Of a stretch of 64,000 bases of DNA, positions 53,590 through 62,842 are shown one piece after another. The notes under the pieces are model-generated. The model made no database searches, had not been told where the DNA came from, and worked only from the letters and a program-made list of their open reading frames with translations. The stretch lies in NCBI GenBank assembly GCA_049889095.1, contig JBLJFK010000001.1. One strand, 5' to 3'. Origin of the DNA: Ewingella sp049889095. GTDB lineage: Bacteria > Pseudomonadota > Gammaproteobacteria > Enterobacterales > Enterobacteriaceae. Within the stretch, counting starts at the first letter, position 1. Each line of letters starts with the position of its first letter. The position numbers were made by a program, and so were the translations under genes.

Positions 53590-55071
53590 ATGTTTAGCCT
53601 GCGTGATTTGAAAATATCGGAAGTGAAGAATGAAACGCTGGCAGGATTTGTGGTGGCGGTATCTATGATCCCGGAAGCCGTCGGGTTCTCGCTGGTGGCC
53701 GGTTTGTCACCGATTGTCGGGCTGCATACGGCGTTTATCATCGGGTTGGTGACCGCATTATTTGGCGGTAAGCCGGGCATGGTTTCAGGTGCAGCGGGTT
53801 CTATCGTCGTGGTGCTGATGAGCCTCGCGGCGCAGCACGGCATGGGGTACGTGTTGTGGGCGACGATTTTTGCCGGTGTGATCCAGATACTGATTGGCGT
53901 GTTCCGGTTGGGTAAATTCATTCGTTTGGTTCCGCTCCCGGCGATCCACGGTTTTGTTAACGGGCTGGCGATTGTGATCATGCTGGCACAGTTACATATG
54001 ATAGCCGGGCAGGGGCTGCTGATGTACGGGCTGGTGCTGCTGGCAGTGTTGGTGGTGTTGGTATTCCCCAAACTGACCAACGTTATTCCGGCCTCACTGG
54101 CAGCGTTGATTGCGGTATCGGCAGTGGCGATTGGTTTTAATCTGCAGACGCTGCGGGTGGGTGATCTGGCAGACATCTCCGGTGCCTTGCCGCACTTCAA
54201 CCTGCCGGTTGTACCGTTCAATCTTGAGATGATCAAAGTCGTGTTGCCGTATGCGGTAGTGATCGCTTTAGTCGGCCTGATCGAATCGCTGTTAACCATG
54301 ACGGTGCTTGATGAGATGGGGGGGCATAAAGGCAACGGGAACCGTGAAAGTATTGCGCAGGGCGCCGGCAATACTCTTTGCGGCCTGTTCGGCTGTTTCG
54401 CCGGATGTGCAATGATTGGGCAGTCGATCATCAACTTCAGTTCCGGCGGGCGTGGGCGTATCTCCGGCATTGTGGGTGCCATTCTGCTGATCCTATTTGT
54501 GGTTAGCCTGTCTGGTTATATCGGCCTGCTGCCGGTAGCGGCGCTGGCGGGGATCATGCTGGTGGTGTGCTACAACACGTTTGAGTGGAGTTCACTGCGC
54601 CGTTTACGGCGTATGCCAAAAGCTGATGCATTAGTGATGGTGATCGTCACCGTGATCACTATCTTTACCGATCTGGCGGTGGCGGTGATCAGCGGCGTGA
54701 TTATCTCGGCGTTGGTCTTTGCCTGGCAACAGGCGCGTATCCGGATCCGCGAACATAAAACGCAGGGCGAACTGACGGTGTATAAGCTCGACGGCCCGTT
54801 GTTCTTTGGCTCTTCTGCCGCTTTTGCCGAATTGTTTAACCCACAGAATGACCCGCAGAACGTGGTGCTGGATTTTGCGGGTACGCGAGTGATGGATTCA
54901 AGTGGGGTTGAGGCAATTGACAAATTGACCGCACGCTATCTGGAGGCAGGGAAAGCTATCCGACTGCGCCATTTAAGCAGCGACTGCGTGAGTTTGTTGA
55001 AGAAAGCCGGGCCATTTTGCAGCCACGAACTGGATGATCCTGAATACTACGTGGCAGAAGATACGCTCTGA
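53590..55071 (+). CDS. SulP-family anion transporter with STAS domain
   Basis: Encodes 493 residues: about 12-14 membrane helices (1-390, with SMIPEAVGFSLVAGLSPIVG and the SulP-type GAAGSIVVVLMSLAAQ) and a C-terminal STAS domain (about 395-490, with VVLDFAGTRVMDSSGVEAID). SulP proteins carry sulfate, bicarbonate or dicarboxylates. It is shorter than and only distantly like E. coli DauA (YchM), so it should not be given that name. It interrupts the usual pth-ychF arrangement. A good terminator follows. Confidence 0.86.
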   Translation: MFSLRDLKISEVKNETLAGFVVAVSMIPEAVGFSLVAGLSPIVGLHTAFIIGLVTALFGGKPGMVSGAAGSIVVVLMSLAAQHGMGYVLWATIFAGVIQILIGVFRLGKFIRLVPLPAIHGFVNGLAIVIMLAQLHMIAGQGLLMYGLVLLAVLVVLVFPKLTNVIPASLAALIAVSAVAIGFNLQTLRVGDLADISGALPHFNLPVVPFNLEMIKVVLPYAVVIALVGLIESLLTMTVLDEMGGHKGNGNRESIAQGAGNTLCGLFGCFAGCAMIGQSIINFSSGGRGRISGIVGAILLILFVVSLSGYIGLLPVAALAGIMLVVCYNTFEWSSLRRLRRMPKADALVMVIVTVITIFTDLAVAVISGVIISALVFAWQQARIRIREHKTQGELTVYKLDGPLFFGSSAAFAELFNPQNDPQNVVLDFAGTRVMDSSGVEAIDKLTARYLEAGKAIRLRHLSSDCVSLLKKAGPFCSHELDDPEYYVAEDTL

Positions 55072-55090
55072 TTTTAGGGGAGAATAGAAC

Positions 55091-55116
55091 GGGGTTCACA
55101 GTGTGAACCCCTTTTT
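55091..55116 (+). terminator. Terminator of the SulP gene
   Basis: A 9-bp perfect stem GGGGTTCAC / GTGAACCCC has a 3-nt loop and is followed by five T. Confidence 0.9.
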
Positions 55117-55125
55117 AACGCCGGA

Positions 55126-55716
55126 TTATAGCTGCGCCCTGAAGCTGTGCAGGCGCTGAACTGTCTTTTCCAGACCTTCTTTCATTAGCATCTCGGTGCA
55201 ACGCAGGGACTCGTCAATCGCATCATCAATCAGTTTCTGCTCGCTAGCCGGAGGTTTGCCGAGCACAAATCCCACCACTTTGTTTTTATCGCCCGGATGG
55301 CCAATGCCAATTCGAAGGCGGTAAAAGTTCGGGTTATTTCCCAGTTTGCTCTGAATATCTTTCAGGCCATTATGGCCGCCGTTGCCGCCACCGAGTTTGA
55401 TTTTTGCTACGCCGGGCGGAATATCCAGTTCGTCGTGGGCAACCAGAATTTCATCCGGCTCGATGCGATAAAAGTTACTCATCGCCAGCACCGCTTTACC
55501 GCTGAGATTCATGAAAGTCGTCGGTACCAGCAGGCGAACGTCTTGCCCCGCCAGCGACAGGCGCGCAGTATAGCCGTAAAATTTACTCTCTTCTTTTAAC
55601 TGCTGATTGTGTTGCCGGGCGAGAAGGTCCACATACCAGGCACCGGCGTTATGTCGTGTTTGGGCGTACTCCGTGCCAGGATTGGCCAGACCCACAATTA
55701 ATTTAATACTGCTCAC
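55126..55716 (-). CDS. pth: Peptidyl-tRNA hydrolase
   Basis: Recycles peptidyl-tRNAs that fall off ribosomes. Encodes 196 residues with IKLIVGLANPGTEYAQTRHN, which contains the catalytic His22 (His20 in E. coli), VPTTFMNLSGKAV and GGGNGGHNGLKDI. Essential in E. coli. It is divergent from ychH, with 291 bp between. Confidence 0.96.
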   Translation of the reverse strand: MSSIKLIVGLANPGTEYAQTRHNAGAWYVDLLARQHNQQLKEESKFYGYTARLSLAGQDVRLLVPTTFMNLSGKAVLAMSNFYRIEPDEILVAHDELDIPPGVAKIKLGGGNGGHNGLKDIQSKLGNNPNFYRLRIGIGHPGDKNKVVGFVLGKPPASEQKLIDDAIDESLRCTEMLMKEGLEKTVQRLHSFRAQL

Positions 55717-56007
55717 GTTGGTTTCGCTTCTTCATGAGGTGACGTTCAGATCGCTAGTTTACCTGCGCAACACAGCTGTGCCAAACCCACGGAGGGAATT
55801 AACGTTTATTACTTTTGAGGGTTAATAATATCTATGACGTATTATTCATCATTCGAAGGTAAATAGCAGAAAAGCGTAAAGATTTGTCATTCGATGTTTC
55901 ATGACTGTGATCGCTACCGCAAAGTTAAATAGGGTTGCCAACTACACTTTAATAAGCAAAAACAGATAAGCATGGCTGTTTTATAGATGTATTACAGGAG
56001 GTAACAT

Positions 56008-56280
56008 ATGAAACGTAAAACCGCAGCAACATTAGGCAATTTACTGATGGGGCTTGGCTTGGTCACTATGGTCGTCGGAGTGGGATACTCCATCCTTAAC
56101 TTATTACCTAATCTGGGTTTACCGCAGCTTCTGGCCCATGGCGCGGTAGCCAGTATTTTTCTTGGCGCGATACTTTGGCTGGCAGGTGCCAGAATCGGCG
56201 GGCGCGAGCGCGTTGCTGACCGTTATTTCTGGGTGCGTCACTACGATCCTCGCTGTCGTAAAAACCATCGTCATCCATAA
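56008..56280 (+). CDS. ychH: YchH stress-related small membrane protein
   Basis: Encodes 90 residues with two membrane helices (about 9-31 GNLLMGLGLVTMVVGVGYSI, and about 42-62) and a basic tail YFWVRHYDPRCRKNHRHP. It has a very strong ribosome site (CAGGAGGTAAC). E. coli YchH is linked to hydrogen peroxide and cadmium stress and biofilm formation; its mechanism is not known. Same place between prs and pth as in E. coli, but dauA is absent. Confidence 0.9.
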   Translation: MKRKTAATLGNLLMGLGLVTMVVGVGYSILNLLPNLGLPQLLAHGAVASIFLGAILWLAGARIGGRERVADRYFWVRHYDPRCRKNHRHP

Positions 56281-56329
56281 TGAGTTGTCAGTAAGTTTTG
56301 GTTGCCGATTTTGATTCTAGATTTTGAAT

Positions 56330-56375
56330 AAAAGAAAACCCCGTTATCGCGAAAGCCATAACGGGGTTTTCTTTT
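56330..56375. terminator. Bidirectional terminator between ychH and prs
   Basis: An 18-bp stem (AAAAGAAAACCCCGTTAT and its complement) with a 10-nt loop gives A/T tracts on both sides, suited to both convergent genes. Confidence 0.92.
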
Positions 56376-56420
56376 ATTCGATATTTCAATCAGCCCTTCA
56401 GCAACGTGAAGGGCGAGTGA

Positions 56421-57368
56421 TTAATGTTCGAACATGGCAGAGATAGATTCTTCATTGCTGATGCGACGAATTGCTTCAGCCAGCATGCCTGAAAGTGTCA
56501 GAGTACGCACTTTTTTCAGCGCGCGAATTTCAGCTGACAGCGGAATGGTATCGCAAACAATGACTTCATCGATGACAGAGTTTCTAATATTTTCCACCGC
56601 GTTGCCAGAGAAGATCGGGTGAGTCGCGTAAGCGAATACACGCTTCGCACCGCGTTCTTTCAGTGCTTCAGCCGCTTTACAGAGCGTACCACCGGTATCG
56701 ATCATATCATCAACCAGAACACAGTCTCGTCCTGCTACATCACCAATAATATGCATCACCTGAGAAACGTTTGCGCGTGGGCGGCGTTTATCAATGATAG
56801 CCATGTCGGTGTCATTAAGCAGTTTGGCAACGGCGCGGGCGCGGACAACACCGCCAATATCTGGGGAAACTACGATCGGGTTTTCCAGATTTTGTTGCAA
56901 CATGTCTTCCAGCAGGATTGGGCTGCCAAACACGTTATCAACCGGAACGTCAAAGAAGCCCTGAATCTGCTCGGCGTGTAAATCTACGGTAAGAACGCGG
57001 TCAACCCCCACGCTGGAAAGGAAGTCTGCAACGACTTTAGCAGTGATTGGCACACGGGCTGAACGTACCCGGCGATCCTGACGTGCATAACCGAAATAAG
57101 GAATGACGGCAGTAATACGGCCGGCGGAAGCGCGGCGTAAGGCATCAACCATTACGACCAGTTCCATCAGGTTATCGTTAGTAGGCGCGCAGGTGGATTG
57201 GATAATGAAAATATCCCCACCACGTACATTTTCGTTGATTTGCACACTTACTTCACCGTCACTAAAACGACTGACGGCGGCGTCACCAAGGCTGGTGTAT
57301 AAACGGTTGGCAATACGTTGTGCTAGTTCCGGGGTGGCGTTACCAGCAAAAAGCTTCATATCAGGCAC
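56421..57368 (-). CDS. prs: Ribose-phosphate pyrophosphokinase
   Basis: Makes PRPP from ribose 5-phosphate and ATP. Encodes 315 residues, equal to E. coli Prs and nearly identical in sequence. It starts with GTG (MPDMKLFAGNATPELAQR), as does E. coli prs. It has YFGYARQDRR for ATP binding and VLVDDMIDTGGTLCKAAE for PRPP binding. It follows ispE with a 190-bp leader. Confidence 0.97.
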   Translation of the reverse strand: MPDMKLFAGNATPELAQRIANRLYTSLGDAAVSRFSDGEVSVQINENVRGGDIFIIQSTCAPTNDNLMELVVMVDALRRASAGRITAVIPYFGYARQDRRVRSARVPITAKVVADFLSSVGVDRVLTVDLHAEQIQGFFDVPVDNVFGSPILLEDMLQQNLENPIVVSPDIGGVVRARAVAKLLNDTDMAIIDKRRPRANVSQVMHIIGDVAGRDCVLVDDMIDTGGTLCKAAEALKERGAKRVFAYATHPIFSGNAVENIRNSVIDEVIVCDTIPLSAEIRALKKVRTLTLSGMLAEAIRRISNEESISAMFEH

Positions 57369-57558
57369 GAGAAGAACCTCAGGCTTGCGTCCAGGGAAGA
57401 CATCGGCTTATGACACCACCGGGCGGTGAGCGGTGCCACAGCATTATGCTTACGAGAAAAAATACTACGGTACATCAAAACGTTAAAGCAAAAAATAACT
57501 CTGTTGCCCACTGAGAGGCTGGCAAAGAACAGACACAGATAACGGGACTGTGATGGTT

Positions 57559-58419
57559 CTACGCTTTGCCCGCGTCCCTCAACAGTACTGCGCGATAAGA
57601 GTGAAGGGGAGAGACGTTAACGCCTTTTGCCACAAAACCCGAAACCCACGCAGGAACCTGACGCAAAACCTCACGGGCTTCATGCTCTGAGTTGAATTCA
57701 GCAAACACACAAGCACCCGTACCAGTCATACGTGACGGCGCGTATTCTAACAGCCAAGAAACAAGCTGTTCAACCTCGCAAAATCGTTTTCTCGCAATCG
57801 GTTGGCAATCATTTGTCCAGGCTGTGCTTAAAAGCACATTAATCGGACGTTTTGGGGTATTTCGAATGAGTTCAGGATCACCAAAAATGGCCGGAGTGGG
57901 AATATGAATTCCGGGGTGAGCAACCAGATACCATTTTTCCTGTGGTTCGACAGGAAGCAGGACCTCGCCAATACCTTCAGCAAAAGCCGAATGTCCCATC
58001 ACAAAGACTGGCACATCGGCACCCAGTGACAGGCCTAATACCGCCAACTGCTCATCGCGCAAACCGCAACTCCACAGCGTGTTGAGCGCAATCAGTACGG
58101 TTGCAGCATTGGATGAACCGCCACCAAGGCCGCCACCCATCGGGATCCGCTTAGTCAGTGCAATGTTCACGCCTTGGGTCGTCTGGCTGCTTTTCTGTAA
58201 CAAACGTGCAGCGCGCACCACCAAGTTATCGTCGTCAGCCACGCCGTCGACCGGCGTGGTGAGTACAATCTGGCCGTCGGTGCGCGTTGTAAAACCGAGG
58301 CTGTCGCCGAAGTCGACAAACTGAAACAAAGTTTGCAGTTCGTGGTAACCGTTAGCGCGTTGCCCGGTGATATAGAGGAATAAATTTAGTTTAGCCGGTG
58401 AAGGCCACAATTGCGTCAT
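57559..58419 (-). CDS. ispE: 4-diphosphocytidyl-2-C-methyl-D-erythritol kinase
   Basis: Fourth enzyme of the MEP isoprenoid pathway. Encodes 286 residues of a GHMP kinase: WPSPAKLNLFLYITGQRANG at the N-terminus with the catalytic Lys, the glycine-rich ATP loop PMGGGLGGGSSNA, and the C-terminal MTGTGACVFAEF. It starts 1 bp after the lolB stop codon, in one operon. Confidence 0.96.
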   Translation of the reverse strand: MTQLWPSPAKLNLFLYITGQRANGYHELQTLFQFVDFGDSLGFTTRTDGQIVLTTPVDGVADDDNLVVRAARLLQKSSQTTQGVNIALTKRIPMGGGLGGGSSNAATVLIALNTLWSCGLRDEQLAVLGLSLGADVPVFVMGHSAFAEGIGEVLLPVEPQEKWYLVAHPGIHIPTPAIFGDPELIRNTPKRPINVLLSTAWTNDCQPIARKRFCEVEQLVSWLLEYAPSRMTGTGACVFAEFNSEHEAREVLRQVPAWVSGFVAKGVNVSPLHSYRAVLLRDAGKA

Positions 58420-58420
58420 C

Positions 58421-59044
58421 TCAGTTTAAGGTCCAGCTGTCCATTTTCAATTTAATGCGCTGCTCATCCTGAGTGAGTTCCAGGCGATCGGGCAACGAAG
58501 GTTTAACATCATCGCTGTAGCTCTGATATACCACTTTGCCTTTCAGGCCATGCTGGCTGTAGTTAACTTGCGACAAGCGATACTGGCTGTCGAGGGTGAA
58601 GTCGCTCTCATCGCCCGGCAGACCGAGCATCCACAAACGCAGATTAGCCAGCGGAATCGACATGCCGGTCAGTTTCCGGATCATCTCATCAGGATTGTCG
58701 CTGGTGTATTTCTTGCCCTGATTGTTAGTTATCTGAGCGATGCCGCTTTGTACTTTGAGCTCCATCTCAGTGCTGCCAAGTGGATTGGTCAGCAGTAAAC
58801 GATAGCTGTCCGGGGAGTATTGCTGCCAGAAAAAGCGGGCATAGACTTTCTGTTTATCCGAAATATAGGCAAAAGAACCGCGAGTCTGATAATGCTCCAG
58901 CTTTTTAACCTGCGCTTCGTGCTCACGCCACTGCGGCGAAGTCGGGCTGGTTGCCGGGCCTTTTGGAGTATTGAAGGAACAGGCGGCAAGTACCAGGCTG
59001 GCAAGAGGAAGAAGGCGAAGTAGGTTGGCTTTGCGCATTGGCAT
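58421..59044 (-). CDS. lolB: Outer-membrane lipoprotein receptor LolB
   Basis: Inserts lipoproteins delivered by LolA into the outer membrane. Encodes 207 residues, a lipoprotein signal with lipobox LVLAAC (acylated Cys at about 22) and an 11-strand half-barrel. A second ATG (59038) gives a protein two residues shorter. First gene of lolB-ispE, followed by prs. Confidence 0.95.
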   Translation of the reverse strand: MPMRKANLLRLLPLASLVLAACSFNTPKGPATSPTSPQWREHEAQVKKLEHYQTRGSFAYISDKQKVYARFFWQQYSPDSYRLLLTNPLGSTEMELKVQSGIAQITNNQGKKYTSDNPDEMIRKLTGMSIPLANLRLWMLGLPGDESDFTLDSQYRLSQVNYSQHGLKGKVVYQSYSDDVKPSLPDRLELTQDEQRIKLKMDSWTLN

Positions 59045-59212
59045 AACGGATTAAGTCCTTGGATGCTGAGAAATCAGACGTCAGTTTAACACACTGGCGC
59101 GGCGCGCGTTTTCAAAAAAATAAGCATTTTCCTGTGGTTCTATAAATAAGAAAGCCACCTAAGCGTTGATCATCCCCTTTATCGTGCCATGAGCTTTCAG
59201 GGAGGAGATCAA

Positions 59213-59302
59213 ATGTTCACTGGCTGTTTGCGTAGACCTAATTCTTTTAGCCGCATTTTCTACCCCCGTGTTCTTTGCGTTCTGGTGTTGCTGGGCTGTT
59301 AG
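59213..59302 (+). CDS. Candidate 29-residue small membrane peptide
   Basis: I do not recognise it. The open frame of 29 codons has a perfect ribosome site (AGGGAGGAG ending 5 bases before the ATG). It encodes MFTGCLRRPNSFSRIFYPRV and a hydrophobic end VLCVLVLLGC. A basic N-terminus plus a short hydrophobic C-terminus would suit a leader peptide or a small membrane-active peptide. The strong ribosome site is the main support. Confidence 0.4.
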   Translation: MFTGCLRRPNSFSRIFYPRVLCVLVLLGC

Positions 59303-59361
59303 GTTGTGGAGACAACTGTAGCATTAACTATGTTTGACTGATTTTAAAATGGACAGTAATT

Positions 59362-59514
59362 TTGAGTAATAAACTGAAGCAGCAGGATAAAATAGCTCTG
59401 CTTGTTGCCGTGTTGTTAGCAATGTATTACGTGGTGTATCTGGGAGTGATGATGAGTTTATTTATGAATCGACTCGAATTGATTAAATACTCTCTTGGAT
59501 TAATTATCCTTTAA
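59362..59514 (+). CDS. Candidate 50-residue membrane protein
   Basis: I do not recognise it. A TTG start at 59362 opens 50 codons: a basic N-terminus MSNKLKQQDK, a hydrophobic helix IALLVAVLLAMYYVVYLGVM, and a second short hydrophobic end LIKYSLGLIIL. Only a weak ribosome site (GGA) precedes it. It starts 60 bp after the 29-residue frame and might share a transcript with it. The composition (membrane helix after a charged start) is unlikely for random sequence but proves nothing. Confidence 0.4.
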   Translation: MSNKLKQQDKIALLVAVLLAMYYVVYLGVMMSLFMNRLELIKYSLGLIIL

Positions 59515-60450
59515 ATTTCCGCACTGTCTCTATTCACATGCTTTGAAAATAAAGCGATAGGCCACGCGAAACATGTGCTCAATCTCTTGGAATACACCTG
59601 ATACTCCCTTAGCGATAAGGCATTGTCCGGTATCCAAGGTGTTATTTGCCGAATCTCTGTGCTGGAGTATTATGCTCAGGCAGGTTGCCAATAAAATGGT
59701 CATGATAAAGAGTCCCGGCCCGTATGATAGGGCAAACCGGTGCAGCACGTTATTTGATCGTACGGTTTTTCTATATTTGCCGGTGGGCGACATCTTGTGT
59801 CCAGTATTGAAGAATCACATAGTATGCATGATAACAATCATAGAGTTGTTGAGCTAGTGTTAAAAATTATCATGGGCTTTGGGATGTGTCAAACCATGAG
59901 CAAGAAGCCCAAAGCGCGCGCGACACTTCAGGCATTCAACAGGTGGGTTTTTGAGCCAACCAGATATCTTGTTGATAGAAAATAATATACTTGGGGAATT
60001 GCAATACAATAGTGCGATATATCCGAAGGAGATGCCAGATGATGGCCAGTCATTAATATATTGTGCTGATTATGAGTGTAGTTCATCAGGCCGGGCACCG
60101 GAATTATCCCGAACAACACCGAAAAAGGTTAACCAGAGGCGGAGAATATTAAGCCTTAAACGACTTTAGATTGGTGGGAGGGTATCGACGTCTTAAAAAT
60201 GCGTGAGGCATTTTGGAGCAAAATCGAGCTGAATGCAGATGAGTAACGAGAAAAATAATGCGGGTTGGCGATCGCAGAAATCAGGCGTGAGGAAGCTTGC
60301 AGAGGAGCTTTGGTGGGGATGGTGCTAAAATACGTGATCATCTTTAACGGATAATGCTGCTTAGCTTTAATTGATCCCGCGCATCTTGTAGAATGCGCCT
60401 CAATACGTAAATCCATACCAACATAGGTATTATTCGATAATCGCTTCCCT
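59515..60450. other. Gap between candidate small genes and hemA, no supported gene
   Basis: About 0.9 kb in a place where E. coli has only a short lolB-hemA promoter region. Short open frames overlap on both strands. An 87-codon frame at 59530-59793 (reverse) contains GLFIMTILLATCLSIILQ, a possible helix, but lacks a ribosome site. A forward frame of 72 codons at 59951-60169 shows a few Cys. None is convincing. The last 100 bp hold a TAGAAT at about 60389 that may be the hemA -10 element. Decayed foreign DNA is a plausible explanation. Confidence 0.45.
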
Positions 60451-61713
60451 ATGACCTTGCTTGCATTAGGTATCAATCATAAAACCGCACCGATTTCATT
60501 GCGTGAACGGGTAAGTTTTTCGCCCGAAACCATTGAAAAGGCGCTCTCGAGCCTGCTCCAGCAACCGCTGGTGCAGGGCGGTGTTGTGTTGTCTACCTGT
60601 AACCGAACAGAGATATATCTCAGTGTAGAGCAACAGGGAAATCTTCAGGAACAGCTGGTTACCTGGCTGTGTGATTATCACCACCTCAGCGTTGATGAAG
60701 TCAATAAAAGCCTTTACTGGCATCAGGATAACGCCGCCGTCAGTCATCTGATGCGCGTAGCGAGTGGCCTTGATTCGCTGGTGCTCGGCGAGCCGCAAAT
60801 TTTAGGTCAGGTAAAAAAAGCCTTTGCTGAGTCTCAGCACGGGCATGCCGTTTCCGGAGAACTTGAGCGCTTATTCCAGAAATCCTTCTCCGTCGCCAAA
60901 CGTGTGCGCACTGAAACCGATATCGGCGCCAGCGCCGTATCTGTGGCTTTCGCGGCTTGTACGCTGGCGCGCCAGATCTTTGAATCCCTGTCTGACGTCA
61001 CAGTATTGCTGGTTGGTGCTGGTGAAACCATCGAGCTGGTGGCACGTCATCTGCATGAACATAAAGTTCGCCATATGATGATTGCCAATCGTACCCGCGA
61101 GCGTGCGCAGTTCCTGGCGGATGAAGTCGGCGCTGAAGTCATCACCCTGCAGGATATCGATTCTCGCCTGGCTGAAGCGGATATTATTATCAGTTCCACT
61201 GCCAGTCCGTTGCCGATCATCGGCAAAGGCATGGTGGAAAGGGCGCTCAAAATCCGTCGCAATCAGCCGATGCTGATGGTGGATATCGCTGTTCCGCGCG
61301 ATATTGAACCGGAAGCGGGCAAACTCGCTAACGTTTACCTTTATAGCGTTGATGACCTGCACAGCATTATTCAAAACAATCTGGCTCAGCGTAAGGCCGC
61401 AGCAATTCAGGCGGAATCTATTGTTGAGCAGGAAAGCTCTAATTTCATGGCATGGTTGCGTTCGCAGGGCGCGGTGGAGATTATTCGAGATTACCGCTCC
61501 CGCGCCGATCTCGTCCGTGCCGAAGCCGAAGCCAAAGCGCTGGCGGCGATTGCACAAGGCGCAGATGTCACCGCAGTTATCCACGAATTAGCGCACAAAT
61601 TAACTAACCGTCTCATTCACGCTCCCACCCGCTCTTTGCAACAGGCCGCCAGCGATGGTGATGTCGAACGCTTGCAAATTTTACGCGACAGCCTCGGGCT
61701 GGATCAGCAATAG
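60451..61713 (+). CDS. hemA: Glutamyl-tRNA reductase
   Basis: First committed step of haem and siroheme synthesis: reduces Glu-tRNA to glutamate 1-semialdehyde with NADPH. Encodes 420 residues with catalytic Cys50 (VLSTCNRTEIY), the NADPH fold VLLVGAGETIELVARHL and a C-terminal dimerisation helix. The N-terminus MTLLALGINHKTAP carries the two Lys region used for haem-dependent proteolysis in enteric bacteria. First gene of hemA-prfA-prmC. Confidence 0.96.
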   Translation: MTLLALGINHKTAPISLRERVSFSPETIEKALSSLLQQPLVQGGVVLSTCNRTEIYLSVEQQGNLQEQLVTWLCDYHHLSVDEVNKSLYWHQDNAAVSHLMRVASGLDSLVLGEPQILGQVKKAFAESQHGHAVSGELERLFQKSFSVAKRVRTETDIGASAVSVAFAACTLARQIFESLSDVTVLLVGAGETIELVARHLHEHKVRHMMIANRTRERAQFLADEVGAEVITLQDIDSRLAEADIIISSTASPLPIIGKGMVERALKIRRNQPMLMVDIAVPRDIEPEAGKLANVYLYSVDDLHSIIQNNLAQRKAAAIQAESIVEQESSNFMAWLRSQGAVEIIRDYRSRADLVRAEAEAKALAAIAQGADVTAVIHELAHKLTNRLIHAPTRSLQQAASDGDVERLQILRDSLGLDQQ

Positions 61714-61744
61714 TTCTCTTTTCTCACAGGGTTAAACACCACGC

Positions 61745-62842
61745 ATGAAGCCTTCTATTCTTGCCAAACTGGAAGTGTTACAAGAACGCCATGAAGAAGT
61801 ACAGGCGATGCTCGGCGATGCCTCCGTCATTGCCGAGCAGGACAGATTCCGTAATCTCTCCCGTGAATACGCACAGCTGACCGATGTTTCAGCGTGTTTT
61901 TTGGCCTGGCGTCAGGCACAGGAAGATTTAGCGGCCGCCGAAGAGATGCTCGACGACCCGACTTTTACTGATAAAGAAATGCGCGAAATGGCGCAGGACG
62001 AGATCAAAAGCAGTAAAGCCAAACTGGAAGAGCTGGAGCAGCAGCTTCAGTTACTGCTGTTACCGAAAGATCCTGATGATGAGCGTGGCTGTTTCCTGGA
62101 GATACGTGCCGGTACCGGCGGTGATGAGGCCGCTATTTTCGCTGGTGACCTGTTCCGCATGTACAGTCGTTACGCCGAAGCGCGCCGCTGGCGAGTCGAG
62201 ATTGTCAGCGCTAATGAAGGTGAGCATGGTGGTTATAAAGAGGTGATTGCTAAAGTCTCGGGCGATGGTGTTTATGGTCAATTCAAGTTTGAGTCAGGCG
62301 GGCACCGCGTTCAGCGTGTCCCTGAAACCGAGTCTCAGGGACGCATCCATACTTCCGCTTGCACCGTAGCGGTGATGCCGGAAGTGCCGGAAGCCGAAAT
62401 GCCGGAGATCAACGCCGGTGACTTGAAAATCGACACCTTCCGTTCATCAGGGGCAGGTGGTCAGCACGTCAACACCACCGACTCCGCGATTCGTATTACC
62501 CACTTGCCTACCGGTATTGTGGTGGAGTGCCAGGATGAACGTTCGCAGCACAAAAACAAAGCCAAAGCGATGTCGGTACTTGGTGCGCGTATTCGCGCCG
62601 CAGAGATGGCGAAACGCCATGAAGTAGAGGCATCTACTCGTCGTAACTTGCTGGGAACGGGTGACCGTTCGGATCGTAATCGTACTTACAACTTCCCGCA
62701 GGGGCGTGTGACCGACCATCGCATCAACCTGACGATTTACCGTCTGGATGAGGTGATGGAAGGTAAGCTGGATATGTTGATCCAACCGATTGTGCAGGAA
62801 TATCAGGCTGACCAGCTCGCAGCGCTGTCCGAGCAGGAGTAA
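61745..62842 (+). CDS. prfA: Peptide chain release factor 1
   Basis: Reads UAG and UAA and releases the peptide. Encodes 365 residues, five more than E. coli because of a short insertion near residue 75 (DDPTFTDKEMRE). The codon-recognition tripeptide is PET (RVPETESQGR), an accepted form of PxT, and the catalytic GGQ is in SSGAGGQHVN. It follows hemA by 31 bp and overlaps prmC by one base. Confidence 0.97.
   Translation: MKPSILAKLEVLQERHEEVQAMLGDASVIAEQDRFRNLSREYAQLTDVSACFLAWRQAQEDLAAAEEMLDDPTFTDKEMREMAQDEIKSSKAKLEELEQQLQLLLLPKDPDDERGCFLEIRAGTGGDEAAIFAGDLFRMYSRYAEARRWRVEIVSANEGEHGGYKEVIAKVSGDGVYGQFKFESGGHRVQRVPETESQGRIHTSACTVAVMPEVPEAEMPEINAGDLKIDTFRSSGAGGQHVNTTDSAIRITHLPTGIVVECQDERSQHKNKAKAMSVLGARIRAAEMAKRHEVEASTRRNLLGTGDRSDRNRTYNFPQGRVTDHRINLTIYRLDEVMEGKLDMLIQPIVQEYQADQLAALSEQE

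Noticed and set aside
53400..54482. 360-codon open frame antisense to the SulP gene
   Set aside because: The translation is low-complexity, rich in Thr, Ile and Pro as expected from reversed membrane-protein codons, and the forward SulP frame is clear.
53590..55071. Naming the SulP gene dauA/ychM because of its neighbourhood
   Set aside because: The sequence is only distantly like E. coli DauA, shorter, and in a different place relative to ychH and pth.
59951..60169. 72-codon frame with several Cys before hemA, considered as a transposase or zinc-finger remnant
   Set aside because: The Cys spacing does not match InsA or another family I know, and the frame overlaps others; kept only as part of the unexplained gap.
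61745..62842. PET instead of PAT in the RF1 codon-recognition tripeptide as an anomaly
   Set aside because: PxT with Glu in the middle is common in bacterial RF1 proteins; not a sign of altered codon specificity.
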